Below, piece after piece: positions 26,673-34,656 of a DNA stretch of 64,000 nt (positions within the stretch are counted from its first letter, which is position 1; each line of letters starts with the position of its first letter). Source of the DNA: Hydrogenophaga sp. SL48 (GTDB lineage: Bacteria > Pseudomonadota > Gammaproteobacteria > Burkholderiales > Burkholderiaceae_C); contig NZ_CP063400.1 in assembly GCF_021729865.1 (NCBI RefSeq), forward strand, positions 1,984,001 through 2,048,000, read 5' to 3'. Both the position numbers and the translations under genes were made by a program. Under the pieces are notes generated by a model. That model ran no database searches, was not told the DNA's origin, and saw nothing but the letters and a program-made list of their open reading frames with translations.

Positions 26673-28355
26673 TCACCTGGCTGGCTGCAGCAACAAAAGC
26701 CAATCACCTTCACCGGCGGCGTTCTTGCGATGGGGTTGGACGTGCATCAGCTGGCCCCGCACATCGAACCGAGCGGGGTGTTCATCGAAACTGGTGGGGT
26801 CGATCCAGGTGCCTTTCACCGGCCCTTTGAACAGGCGCAGGTCCACACTGAACGACTGGTCTGAAACCGTGTAGGCGATGGCGACCGACTTGTCCCTGGC
26901 GATGCCCATGGCCACGGGGGCACGGTGTGCCTGGAGCCATCCCAGTTTGTGCACGACCCGCCGCAGACGCGGTGAATGCTGCAAAAACGTGTCCAGTCGG
27001 CTGGTCTGAACCGGCTGCGGCTCGACTTCGTTCCAGGGGAGCGTTTCCAGGAATTTTCTGGCCCGCCCCAGTTGTCGGGCGCCGGGAAGATCCATCGCCT
27101 GATCCCAGGGCATGTTGCCCCAGCAGGACCCTGAAGGCGATGGTCCGAACGGCCGTTGAACCGCATTGACCTGCCAGATGCCATTGGCGCCGTAGGTGTG
27201 CCCGGCCAGACCGCTGTTGAGCGCGTGCGCCCAGAAAGCTTCGCGTGCGTTCCGGGCGGTGACGGTGGGGCTGATCTCCAGACCCTCGTAGCGTGCTTCC
27301 GCGCTGATCACGGGCATCGCCGGCGGCGTGCACCAGCCTTGCCACGCCCGCATGGCGTGGTGTGCCGTGGGCCCCCCGTGACCCGTTTGCTGCATCTCGA
27401 AGTCGAGCAATCCAGTGTCCGTGACCGATTCACGGGCGCTTTCGACGGGATGGGTGGTGATCAGGCGACCGAACCCGTTGAGGGTGCGCATGTAGGCCAT
27501 CACCTGGCTCCAGTCCGATCTCAGCTGGATCCTTGAGGCCACCTTCTGGGCATGGCTCTCGAGGTACCAGGGCATGGTCTGCTCACCGGCCGCGGCCCAG
27601 ACCAAGGGCAGCGCCCCCCAGCGCGCGATCAGGTAGCGCCAGTGGCGCTGCATGTTCTCCAACCCGATCATGGGCAGGTAATACCCCCAGGCTCCCAGAA
27701 TGCACGGCGTCAAACCCTGCTCGACCAGATGAAAGATCCGCTGATCGGCCTCATCAAAAAAGCGGGGATTGATCTGTCCAAGGTCTTTTTCCCAGCAGAA
27801 TCCACTGGGACTCACCCCCCGCTCGTCAAACAGCGGCATGTCGGGATACAGGCCCGCAACCAACTGGATCACGTTGAAGCCGGTCTCCTTCCGGTTGTGT
27901 GCCAGCGCCTGAAAGTCGTCCGGCCAGGACAGGCGACCGCACAGCCCCATCCACCAGGTGTCGCCCAGCCAGAAGAACGGCGTGCCGTCCGCGTGACAGA
28001 AATGGCGCCGATCCTCCGCGACCCGTATCCCGCCGTGTCGATAGAGCGGGTTGTCGCCGAGGTACGGTTCGATGTGCGCTTCACCGACCTGACCATGCAG
28101 GGACGGGTTGCCCTCGTCGCTGCACTGGGTCTTGAACGCATGGACGCCGGTTTCCGGCGAGGCGTACCGGACACACCAGGTGGTTTCACCGGCCCAGAAA
28201 GCAGGAACCACCACGGTGTTCCCGCTGGGGGCCGTGAAAGCCACGTCCAGCTCAACGTCCTTGAAGGGCTCCGCGTAGGCGGTCTCCGACTGAAAGCGGA
28301 TCTCGATCGCCTGGTTCTGGTGCGCCTTGAACGAGGTGGTGTTCAACACGGCCAA
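26673..28355 (-). CDS. DUF5060/DUF4038 glycoside-hydrolase-like protein (apiosidase-like)
   Basis: 560 residues with the architecture of the apiosidase-like group: an N-terminal beta-sandwich DUF5060 (about 1-95), a DUF4038 TIM barrel (about 110-430; RHFCHADGTPFFWLGDTWW, TGFNVIQL, WAAAGEQTMPWY and ISAEARYEG), and a C-terminal beta domain. The Glu residues in AAGEQ and ISAEARYE sit where catalytic acids lie in this clan. There is no signal peptide, so it would act in the cytoplasm. It starts 7 bp after the stop of the PQQ-type dehydrogenase, indicating translational coupling. Substrate unproven. Confidence 0.82.
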   Translation of the reverse strand: MAVLNTTSFKAHQNQAIEIRFQSETAYAEPFKDVELDVAFTAPSGNTVVVPAFWAGETTWCVRYASPETGVHAFKTQCSDEGNPSLHGQVGEAHIEPYLGDNPLYRHGGIRVAEDRRHFCHADGTPFFWLGDTWWMGLCGRLSWPDDFQALAHNRKETGFNVIQLVAGLYPDMPLFDERGVSPSGFCWEKDLGQINPRFFDEADQRIFHLVEQGLTPCILGAWGYYLPMIGLENMQRHWRYLIARWGALPLVWAAAGEQTMPWYLESHAQKVASRIQLRSDWSQVMAYMRTLNGFGRLITTHPVESARESVTDTGLLDFEMQQTGHGGPTAHHAMRAWQGWCTPPAMPVISAEARYEGLEISPTVTARNAREAFWAHALNSGLAGHTYGANGIWQVNAVQRPFGPSPSGSCWGNMPWDQAMDLPGARQLGRARKFLETLPWNEVEPQPVQTSRLDTFLQHSPRLRRVVHKLGWLQAHRAPVAMGIARDKSVAIAYTVSDQSFSVDLRLFKGPVKGTWIDPTSFDEHPARFDVRGQLMHVQPHRKNAAGEGDWLLLLQPAR

Positions 28356-28362
28356 CCTGCGG

Positions 28363-29682
28363 TCAAGGGCTCGGGCTGGTGCCGGTGACGCGCCAGATCA
28401 CGTCGCCCACGTCGTCGGCCACGAGCAAGGAATGGGCATCCGGCCCGATCGCGACACCCACCGGCCGGCCGTACGACACCGATTCGTCGGGCGCCAGGAA
28501 GCCCGACAGGATGTCGCGCACCGGGCCTGCGGGCCGGCCGTCGGCGAACGGCACAAACACCACCCGGTAGCCGCTGAGCGTGCTGCGGTTCCAGGAGCCG
28601 TGCTGCCCGATGACCATGCCGTCAACGTCGAAGCCCGGCAGGGTGCCGGCCGGCATCCAGCACAGGCCCAGCGAGGCGGTGTGCCCGCCCAGCGCGTAGT
28701 CGGGGGTGCGTGCGGTGGCCACTTTCGCCGCGTCCTGCGGCACACGGTCGTCCACCGTCTGGCCCCAGTAGCAGAAGGGCCAGCCATAGAAGCCGCCCTC
28801 GGCGACCGAGGTCAGGTAGTCGGGGGGTGTCTCGTCGCCCAGGCCGTCGCGCTCGTTGACCACCGTCCACAGGCGCTGCGTGGTCGGCTCCCAGGCCATG
28901 CCCACGGGGTTGCGCAGACCGCTGGCGAACACCCGGCAATCGTTTGTGGCCAGGTCCAGTTCATAGATGCATGCCCTGCCCTCTTCGACCTCCATGCCGC
29001 CTTCGGCGATGTTGGTGAGCGAGCCAACACCGACATAGAGCCGTCGACCGTCAGCACTGGGCAGCAGGCTGCGCGTCCAGTGACCGTCGGGCTTGAAGGT
29101 GGTCAGCCGCCTCGCCGGTGCGCTGATCCTTGTGCTGCCCTCGGTGTAGGCAAAGGCCATCACGCCGTCGGTGTTGCCGACATAAAAGGTATCGCCCAGC
29201 AGCGCCATGCCAAAGGGCTGGCGCTGGTTCTCCAGCAAGACATGCCGCTCTTCGGCCACCCCGTCGCGGTCGGCGTCACGCAGCAGTGTGATGCGGTTGG
29301 GGCTCTCGCCAAAGGCCGCCGCGCGGCGCATGGTGGCGACCATCGCATGGTCGAACAAGGTCTGAGGCTTCCCACCGGACTGCAAGGCCTCGGCGACGGT
29401 GACGTCGCCATTGGGCAGCACCAGAATCCAGCGCGGATGCTTCAGCCCGGACGCAAAGGCGTTGACCTTCAGGCCGGGGGCGGCTGTCGGCAACTGGCCC
29501 GGCGCCCAGCCGCGTGCGGTGGGCATCTTCAAGGTCGGAATGCGGCCCTGCGGGCGGGCCTCCGGAATCTGCGGAGCTTCACCCACCGCCGGACTTTGCG
29601 CACCATCCTGAAGGCTGCGCCACTTCACGGCACCGGCACCGACTACGGCCACCACCTTCGCCAATACATCATAAAAAACCAT
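28363..29682 (-). CDS. PQQ-dependent sugar dehydrogenase (sorbosone/GSDH-type beta-propeller)
   Basis: 439 residues. A hydrophobic N-terminus (MVFYDVLAKVVAVVGAGA) may anchor or export it. The rest is a six-bladed beta-propeller of the soluble glucose/sorbosone dehydrogenase family: GLKHPRWILVLPNGDVTVAE at the start, the central SLTNIAEGG and GLRNPVGMAWEP blades, WPFCYWGQ, and a C-terminal blade with SYGRPVGVAIGPD. The reaction would be PQQ-linked oxidation of an aldose or sorbosone-like sugar in the periplasm. It is first in a likely operon with the glycosidase-like gene. Confidence 0.85.
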   Translation of the reverse strand: MVFYDVLAKVVAVVGAGAVKWRSLQDGAQSPAVGEAPQIPEARPQGRIPTLKMPTARGWAPGQLPTAAPGLKVNAFASGLKHPRWILVLPNGDVTVAEALQSGGKPQTLFDHAMVATMRRAAAFGESPNRITLLRDADRDGVAEERHVLLENQRQPFGMALLGDTFYVGNTDGVMAFAYTEGSTRISAPARRLTTFKPDGHWTRSLLPSADGRRLYVGVGSLTNIAEGGMEVEEGRACIYELDLATNDCRVFASGLRNPVGMAWEPTTQRLWTVVNERDGLGDETPPDYLTSVAEGGFYGWPFCYWGQTVDDRVPQDAAKVATARTPDYALGGHTASLGLCWMPAGTLPGFDVDGMVIGQHGSWNRSTLSGYRVVFVPFADGRPAGPVRDILSGFLAPDESVSYGRPVGVAIGPDAHSLLVADDVGDVIWRVTGTSPSP

Positions 29683-29755
29683 CGCAAGGCTCCTCGTCTG
29701 GGTTCAAAGGCCGGACAACATTGTCGGGCCGCGAACAAACCGGTGGGGTCACCCA

Positions 29756-29787
29756 AACAAAAAGCCCGGACGGTGTCTCATCCGGGC
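29756..29787 (-). terminator. Intrinsic terminator of the repeat lipoprotein gene
   Basis: On the minus strand GCCCGGA and TCCGGGC pair around a 10-nt loop and are followed by TTTTTG. It lies about 40 bp past the stop of the 29825-31660 gene and upstream of the dehydrogenase operon, separating the two transcripts. Confidence 0.8.
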
Positions 29788-29824
29788 GCCAAGTCGTGTG
29801 CGTGCCTGCGGCACCCACATCAGA

Positions 29825-31660
29825 TCACGGGTTCGCACGCACCAAATGAAGCGCTCTTAAATTGGACGGGCTCTCGATTTGACTGGTGCCGTTATGCAGA
29901 TTGACGGACCAGGTGAAATTGCTGTTGAACGAGCGATAGGGGGTGGTTGACCATGTGAAATAGGAGGGGTTGTGCGGAAACACCGACGCATCGAGCGCAG
30001 GCGCCGCGCAACCATGGTCCACCACACTGAGCAATTCCTTGACATTGGGCACGCGCCAGCCGGCCTGTGTCCTGGCGTACTGCAAGGCCCCGAAATAGGT
30101 CATCGGCAAAGACTCCCCTGTGCAGGTGAATCCGTCCCAGCTCTTCCCTGCGGCGCAACGCGCCCAGACCAACCCGGTGGTCTTGTCCGTGGCTTCTGCA
30201 CCGTTCAGCGTGAATCGCTCGGCCGTGGGTTGACTGGGGCAGGTGGACTCCGAAACCGTCCAGGCGCTGCGGACCAGACGCACGCCAGACGAACGCCACT
30301 CGCTCCGGCTCTCCGGCAAAGCCCCATGGGCGCCGCCGACGACCCATCCATCCCCGCTACGTATGGACACGCTAGGCGTGGCCGCCCAATAGGGGGACCA
30401 GGACTCAGCGTTCACGAACCAGCTTTGGTCGACGCCGGCCGGTGTACCAGCATGGAGGATCGAGTTGAGTTCCTTCACCGTTGGCAGTCGCCAGTCGGCA
30501 TACCCGCAAAGTCCGACACTGTTGACATGGTTGAGATAGCCCACGCTGTTGGTGATGGCGAGAATTTCTGCCTGAGTGGGGTTGATCCAATCGCCCCCAC
30601 TCCACTTCTGCGGCAGCGCCGGGTTGTCAAGATTTGTGGTTCTGTAGAGTCCCGATCGCACGCCACTGGCGGTCTTGCCTTCCCAGACCAGACCTGTGAC
30701 GTTGTCCAGAACACATTCGGATTTGTCGTAGGAGCCGCCGCCTGGCTTGGGCAACAAGCTGTAGCTCAAGGGATTGACGGCGGATCGGTGTCCATCCTGC
30801 TGGTCGTAGAAGTCCAGCACAGAAGACGCCGCGCAGTCAGTCAGAGCGCCGGACAGGTTGAGGCACTCCGTATTGGAGAAACCGGTGTGTGGCACCTTGA
30901 ACTTGGGGGCGATATAGGTGGCATCCGGCACGTAGTAAGCCGCGTTTTCGAACGCATATTGCGGCAGCGTGGCGCGGACGCGGTCCTTTTCCACCTCGTC
31001 CACCGTGTAGAAGTGGACCCCCTTGTTGAACTGGTAGAAGCGGTACAGCGGCCGGTAGCCATCGCCCAGGACCTTGCTGGCGTAGTAAGCCACGCCCTCG
31101 TAGGCAAACTGGGGCAGCGATGCCTCAATGAACGCCTTCTCCTCATCGCTGATGGAGTAGAAGTGGATGCCGGTACGCCTGTTGAAGAACCGGTACACGG
31201 GACTCAACCCGCTCTGAGCCGACTCGCTGACCTGAAAGGCAATACCTTCGTACACAAACTGGGGCAGGTTGGCCGTCACCGAGTCGCGCTCCTCTGCGCT
31301 GCTGGTGTAGAAGTGGGCGCCGGACCGGGTATTGAAGAAGCGATAGACCGGAACAGTGGACAGCCCTTTGGCGAGGCGCTTGGCCAGGCCCTTCGATGGC
31401 GAACCGCCAGCCTCTGCAGCAGACTGTGCCCCGGCAAGCTCTCGCGAATTGAGCTCAGCGCCTCTCCTGATCAAGGCATCCGACTGCTCCGTCGACGTCG
31501 TGGTGTCCGCCGCGCCGTTCGTCTTGAGTTTGGCATCGGACGATACGCTTCCACCGCCACAAGCCGTCAGCACGAGCCCCATCGCGATGCCGGCCAGAAT
31601 TCGCCGGCCCAACGAGCGCCCAGCCAGCAGCGCATTGGATGTGATGACCAGGTGATCCAT
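29825..31660 (-). CDS. Lipoprotein with three DUF5648-type repeats and two DUF1566-type domains
   Basis: 611 residues, exported. The signal peptide ends in the lipobox VLTAC (Cys about residue 34), followed by a Ser/Thr/Ala-rich linker. Three tandem repeats of about 45 residues run from about 103 to 245, each with the pattern VYRFFN-HFYT-E-LPQFxYEGxAF (DUF5648). The C-terminal half has two DUF1566-type (FGly-sulfatase/lectin-like) domains marked by VTGLVWEGKT...CGYADWRLPTVKEL and TTGLVWARC...WRVPNVKELLSV. Surface binding, for example to sugars, is a reasonable guess but not shown. Its own terminator and upstream gap make it monocistronic. Confidence 0.82.
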   Translation of the reverse strand: MDHLVITSNALLAGRSLGRRILAGIAMGLVLTACGGGSVSSDAKLKTNGAADTTTSTEQSDALIRRGAELNSRELAGAQSAAEAGGSPSKGLAKRLAKGLSTVPVYRFFNTRSGAHFYTSSAEERDSVTANLPQFVYEGIAFQVSESAQSGLSPVYRFFNRRTGIHFYSISDEEKAFIEASLPQFAYEGVAYYASKVLGDGYRPLYRFYQFNKGVHFYTVDEVEKDRVRATLPQYAFENAAYYVPDATYIAPKFKVPHTGFSNTECLNLSGALTDCAASSVLDFYDQQDGHRSAVNPLSYSLLPKPGGGSYDKSECVLDNVTGLVWEGKTASGVRSGLYRTTNLDNPALPQKWSGGDWINPTQAEILAITNSVGYLNHVNSVGLCGYADWRLPTVKELNSILHAGTPAGVDQSWFVNAESWSPYWAATPSVSIRSGDGWVVGGAHGALPESRSEWRSSGVRLVRSAWTVSESTCPSQPTAERFTLNGAEATDKTTGLVWARCAAGKSWDGFTCTGESLPMTYFGALQYARTQAGWRVPNVKELLSVVDHGCAAPALDASVFPHNPSYFTWSTTPYRSFNSNFTWSVNLHNGTSQIESPSNLRALHLVRANP

Positions 31661-31766
31661 GCTTCCTCCCTTTACTTTCAGTTTTCAGCAGATCTCCGCA
31701 TCAGATGCACGATCTGTCTGATGAAGTGATCCAACGACCCAGAATGTTTCTTTCGATCATAGATGG

Positions 31767-31798
31767 CAAAAGCCCTGGACAGTTTCCCGTCCTGGGCT
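31767..31798 (-). terminator. Terminator-like hairpin downstream of the lpdA fragment
   Basis: On the minus strand AGCCC-AGGAC pairs with GTCC-AGGGCT and is followed by TTTTG. It lies about 25 bp past the stop of the lpdA pseudogene and looks like the retained terminator of a former operon end. Confidence 0.6.
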
Positions 31799-31823
31799 TC
31801 TTGCTGGTGTGCGTGACAGCGAA

Positions 31824-32504
31824 TTACTTCTTGCTCGGCGGCAAGTCGGTACAAGAGCCGTGCGCCACCAGCGCCGCCATGCCGATGCTCTCGCCCAGCG
31901 TGGGGTGCGGGTGGATGGTCTTGCCGATGTCGATGGCGTCTGCGCCCAGCTTCCGGGCTGTCGTCGAACAGCAGCTTGGTCGCGCCTTCGTCGCGGCCGT
32001 TGGCAATGGCGCGGCCAGAGGCCATCCAGGGGAACAGGCCCTTCTTGACCTTGATGCCCTGGGCCTTGGCTTGGTCTTCGGTCAAGCCCACCCAGGCCAC
32101 CTCGGGGTCGGTGTAGGCCACGCTGGGGATCACGCGGGCGTTGAAGGCGGCTGCGGCCAGCTCCTTGTTGCCTTGGAGTTCACCGGCAATCACTTCAGCG
32201 GCCACATGGGCCTCGTGCACCGCCTTGTGCGCCAGCATGGGCTGACCCACGATGTCGCCGATGGCGAAGGTGTGGGGCACATTGGTGCGCATCTGGATGT
32301 CGACGTTGAGAAGCCGCGGTCGGTCACGACCACGCCGACCTTGTCGGCGGCGATCTTCTTGCCATTGGGCGTGAGGCCCACGGCCTGCAACACGAGGTCG
32401 TAGACCTGCGGCGCGGGGGCGGTGCCGCCCTCTTCCGCAGCGGCAAACGTCACCTCGATGCCTTCGGGCGTGGCCTTGGCGCCCACTGTTTTTGTCTTCA
32501 ACAA
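31824..32504 (-). pseudogene. lpdA: 3' fragment of a second PDH-type lpdA
   Basis: The sequence matches the last 40% of the intact lpdA at 37403-39241 and ends at the equivalent LPPSKK plus stop. It begins abruptly at the codons equivalent to LKTKTVGA. It is broken by a 1-nt loss near 32310 (the intact copy reads GFINVDIQM there) and by an internal deletion of about 85-90 bp near 31951 that removes the [18 protein letters not shown] region. Most other differences from the intact gene are at third codon positions. That pattern suggests an allele that evolved as a functional gene before it was truncated. It marks the left edge of the island. Confidence 0.9.
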
Positions 32505-32691
32505 CCCATGAACCTCCACAAACCGCTGATGAGGGCCGTTGATTCCAGCATGTCTGCGCAGCATTGCAGGCAGCTTCCGTATTGTCGAACGCCTATGAAG
32601 CAGACGGTTCCTCTTCAGACTATTTGGCAAAGCCCAATCCCAAAAGGCACGAACCACCCGCGTGCCGATACGAGCGAGTTTAAGAAGCCCG
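32505..32691. other. Junction sequence between the lpdA fragment and the radical SAM gene
   Basis: About 190 bp without a recognisable gene. Composition shifts from GC-rich to AT-richer here. An open stretch continues the lpdA frame upstream on the minus strand (QRFVEVHGLLKTK) but does not resemble any family I know. Confidence 0.4.
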
Positions 32692-34065
32692 CTATAGCTT
32701 CTTCACCTGAAAGGCGCTTGAGTCTTGGACACCCCCCATTCCGGCAGCAGGGCAAGAGAGGCACGTCGTACGCTGGCGACTGCTCTGATGTTCAAAGCGG
32801 AGGGCTTGGTAGCGCGAGTTATTCCAGATCTTTTCAAAGGAATCGGTTTTCAAATTTCCCATTGACTCTTCGGGGTAATACCACCAGCCGCAAGGTACGA
32901 CATTCCCATAGCAATCGATACCGATGAAGTGCCAAGGGAATGGGCAGCAGTTTCTTGTTGTTTGCTCGGTGATTTGCAGGTCGAAATAAGAACGACCCAA
33001 ATGAATCAAAGACACCTCGCCTTCAATCTTAAAGTTCGGGGGAAAATTGACCGAGATACCCAATCGGCTCGCCAAAACTCTAGCCTCATCCATCATACGG
33101 TTGCAAAGTTCTTTTTCGCCTTCAAGGGTTTCGTCAAGCGTGTCTGTATTTTCGTAACGAACAACATGCGTCGCGCTGATTCCCTCTATCCCAAGTTCAT
33201 GGGCCAACTGGACCATTGCCGGCAATTCACGGATGTTGGAGCGCATCAGGACAAAGTTGAAGCTCAAGTGAGGAATGTTCGTTCCATGAAGATTTTTAGC
33301 CGTTTGCAGAGCCTTGATATTTCCGATGACCTTTTCGAAACTTGAGCCAACCCGGATGCGCTCGTAGGTTGGCGCTGTGGCTCCATCAATGGAGATGGAT
33401 ATATGAGTTAAAGCCGACCGCAGAACTGCATCGATTCGATTTTTATTGAGGAGAAGACCATTGGTGTTGATGTACACCATTGGAACCTTGTACCGTCCGG
33501 TTATCGAAAGCAACTCCTCAAAACGCTGGTGAAGCAATGGTTCGGTGCCGATGGAAAGTGAAACCCTTTCGCAAAATGGGAAAATTTGCTCGGCAATCCG
33601 GGCAAAGTCGGCCACACTGATATCTTCCCGCTTGCGCTTATAGATACGCTCATCGCTAAAGTAACACATAATGCAACGAAGATTGCACTGATTGGTAATA
33701 TCCATCTCAAGTTTGAAGGGCCTGATTCCCAGATGGGTCCGAATATTTCCTTCAGAGATGGCCTGCTGGCAAGCCTTGACGCTTCCAAAGTGTTCATGGA
33801 ACTGACTCAGTAGCGACATGACCTCGCTGGGGGTTGGTTGGCGGAGAAGATATTGGTTGTAGATGTTGGCGATTTCCGTGAACAGAGGCTTACCCACCAC
33901 AGAGTAAAACGCACTACGCTGGATTTCGTATTGAAGTCGATCCAGGGTTACTCCCTCTTCCGCGAGACGCGATAAATAACGAAGTTGGGAATCGATCCCA
34001 AATCGGCGATTGACAAATCGGATCACTTGAGCCGGCAGATTTCTCCATGCAACCGTTCTGAGCAT
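32692..34065 (-). CDS. Orphan radical SAM/SPASM enzyme with helical N-terminal module
   Basis: 457 residues. The radical SAM cluster motif is C127-NLR-C131-IM-C134, with the glycine-rich segment SIGTEPL and the INTNGLLL and SISIDGA strands of the partial TIM barrel. The C-terminus has SPASM-type cysteines at about 372-396 (RNCCPFPW, IDCYGNVVPCGWW) and 435/438 (CLSC), enough for one or two auxiliary clusters. Residues 35-107 form a helical module (IYNQYLLRQPTPSEVMSLL) that resembles DUF4214-type domains. The gene is clearly AT-richer than its surroundings and sits between a broken lpdA and IS elements, so it was probably acquired. No precursor peptide, glycosyltransferase or partner is beside it. 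Substrate unknown. Confidence 0.85.
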   Translation of the reverse strand: MLRTVAWRNLPAQVIRFVNRRFGIDSQLRYLSRLAEEGVTLDRLQYEIQRSAFYSVVGKPLFTEIANIYNQYLLRQPTPSEVMSLLSQFHEHFGSVKACQQAISEGNIRTHLGIRPFKLEMDITNQCNLRCIMCYFSDERIYKRKREDISVADFARIAEQIFPFCERVSLSIGTEPLLHQRFEELLSITGRYKVPMVYINTNGLLLNKNRIDAVLRSALTHISISIDGATAPTYERIRVGSSFEKVIGNIKALQTAKNLHGTNIPHLSFNFVLMRSNIRELPAMVQLAHELGIEGISATHVVRYENTDTLDETLEGEKELCNRMMDEARVLASRLGISVNFPPNFKIEGEVSLIHLGRSYFDLQITEQTTRNCCPFPWHFIGIDCYGNVVPCGWWYYPEESMGNLKTDSFEKIWNNSRYQALRFEHQSSRQRTTCLSCPAAGMGGVQDSSAFQVKKL

Positions 34066-34656
34066 ATCTAAGCACCTTTTGTCTGAGCACTACAAATGAC
34101 AAGAATAGCTTTTATTCTTGTTTTTAACATTCAAAATTCTTTATCAAATCCCAACTTTAGCCTCACCATGCAATGTATTTCAATTTTCAAGAGTCAAGCG
34201 ACATATTCAACCTCTATCATCTCTTGGTCGTGAAATGAGGTATACGAATCGGAAATGCAGCAGCATGAAAAACCATGACATGAGGATTGTGCATCACAAG
34301 CCCGTATATCGGAATACATAGGCAACTTGTTCCGAGCCAGTTGCCCGAACTGGGCAGGTTTGACCCGTTTGGTTCTGTGGCAGTCACAGCCGCACCGGAA
34401 CGATGTTGTTTTCGCATTCTTTCAACTCACCGGCTGATGCGCTGGTCGACATCGATGTCCTGCGCGAGGACAGGAATTTCAACCACATGAGGTCAAGCAT
34501 TGCATGGATCTGGGGCTAACGAAGCGTCCTTGTTTGCTGAGTTTTAGGTGGTGTTGTTTGTCCGCAAGTGATTTTGGAATGTGTCCGGTCGTTGGAGATG
34601 CTGCATATGCAATGCGTGTCGCTGCGGGTCAAAGCCGCTGTCTTTTCGTTCACTAA
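34066..34656. other. AT-rich non-coding stretch upstream of the radical SAM gene
   Basis: About 590 bp between the radical SAM gene and the IS5 element. Several short open frames of about 65 codons exist on both strands, none with a convincing ribosome site or recognisable product. The first 60 bp include an AT-rich hairpin and probably the radical SAM promoter. Confidence 0.5.
34099..34125 (+). terminator. Plus-strand terminator-like hairpin
   Basis: ACAAGAATA and TATTCTTGT form a perfect 9-bp stem with a 5-nt loop, followed by TTTT. It is oriented to stop plus-strand transcription, yet no plus-strand gene precedes it; only the antisense of the radical SAM gene does. On the minus strand it would sit in the leader of the radical SAM mRNA. 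Confidence 0.5.

Noticed and set aside
32190..32657. Open frame joining the lpdA fragment with unique sequence upstream
   Set aside because: It is a chance fusion across the breakpoint; the upstream part has no recognisable domain and the lpdA part runs into the frameshift.
34118..34490. Three overlapping small open frames upstream of the IS5 element
   Set aside because: They overlap each other on opposite strands, lack ribosome sites and show no family resemblance.
32692..34656. RiPP cluster with a radical SAM maturase
   Set aside because: I looked for a short precursor ORF with ribosome site on both strands next to the radical SAM gene. The 65-codon frames at 34118-34490 have no leader/core pattern and no good ribosome site, and no transporter or protease is present.
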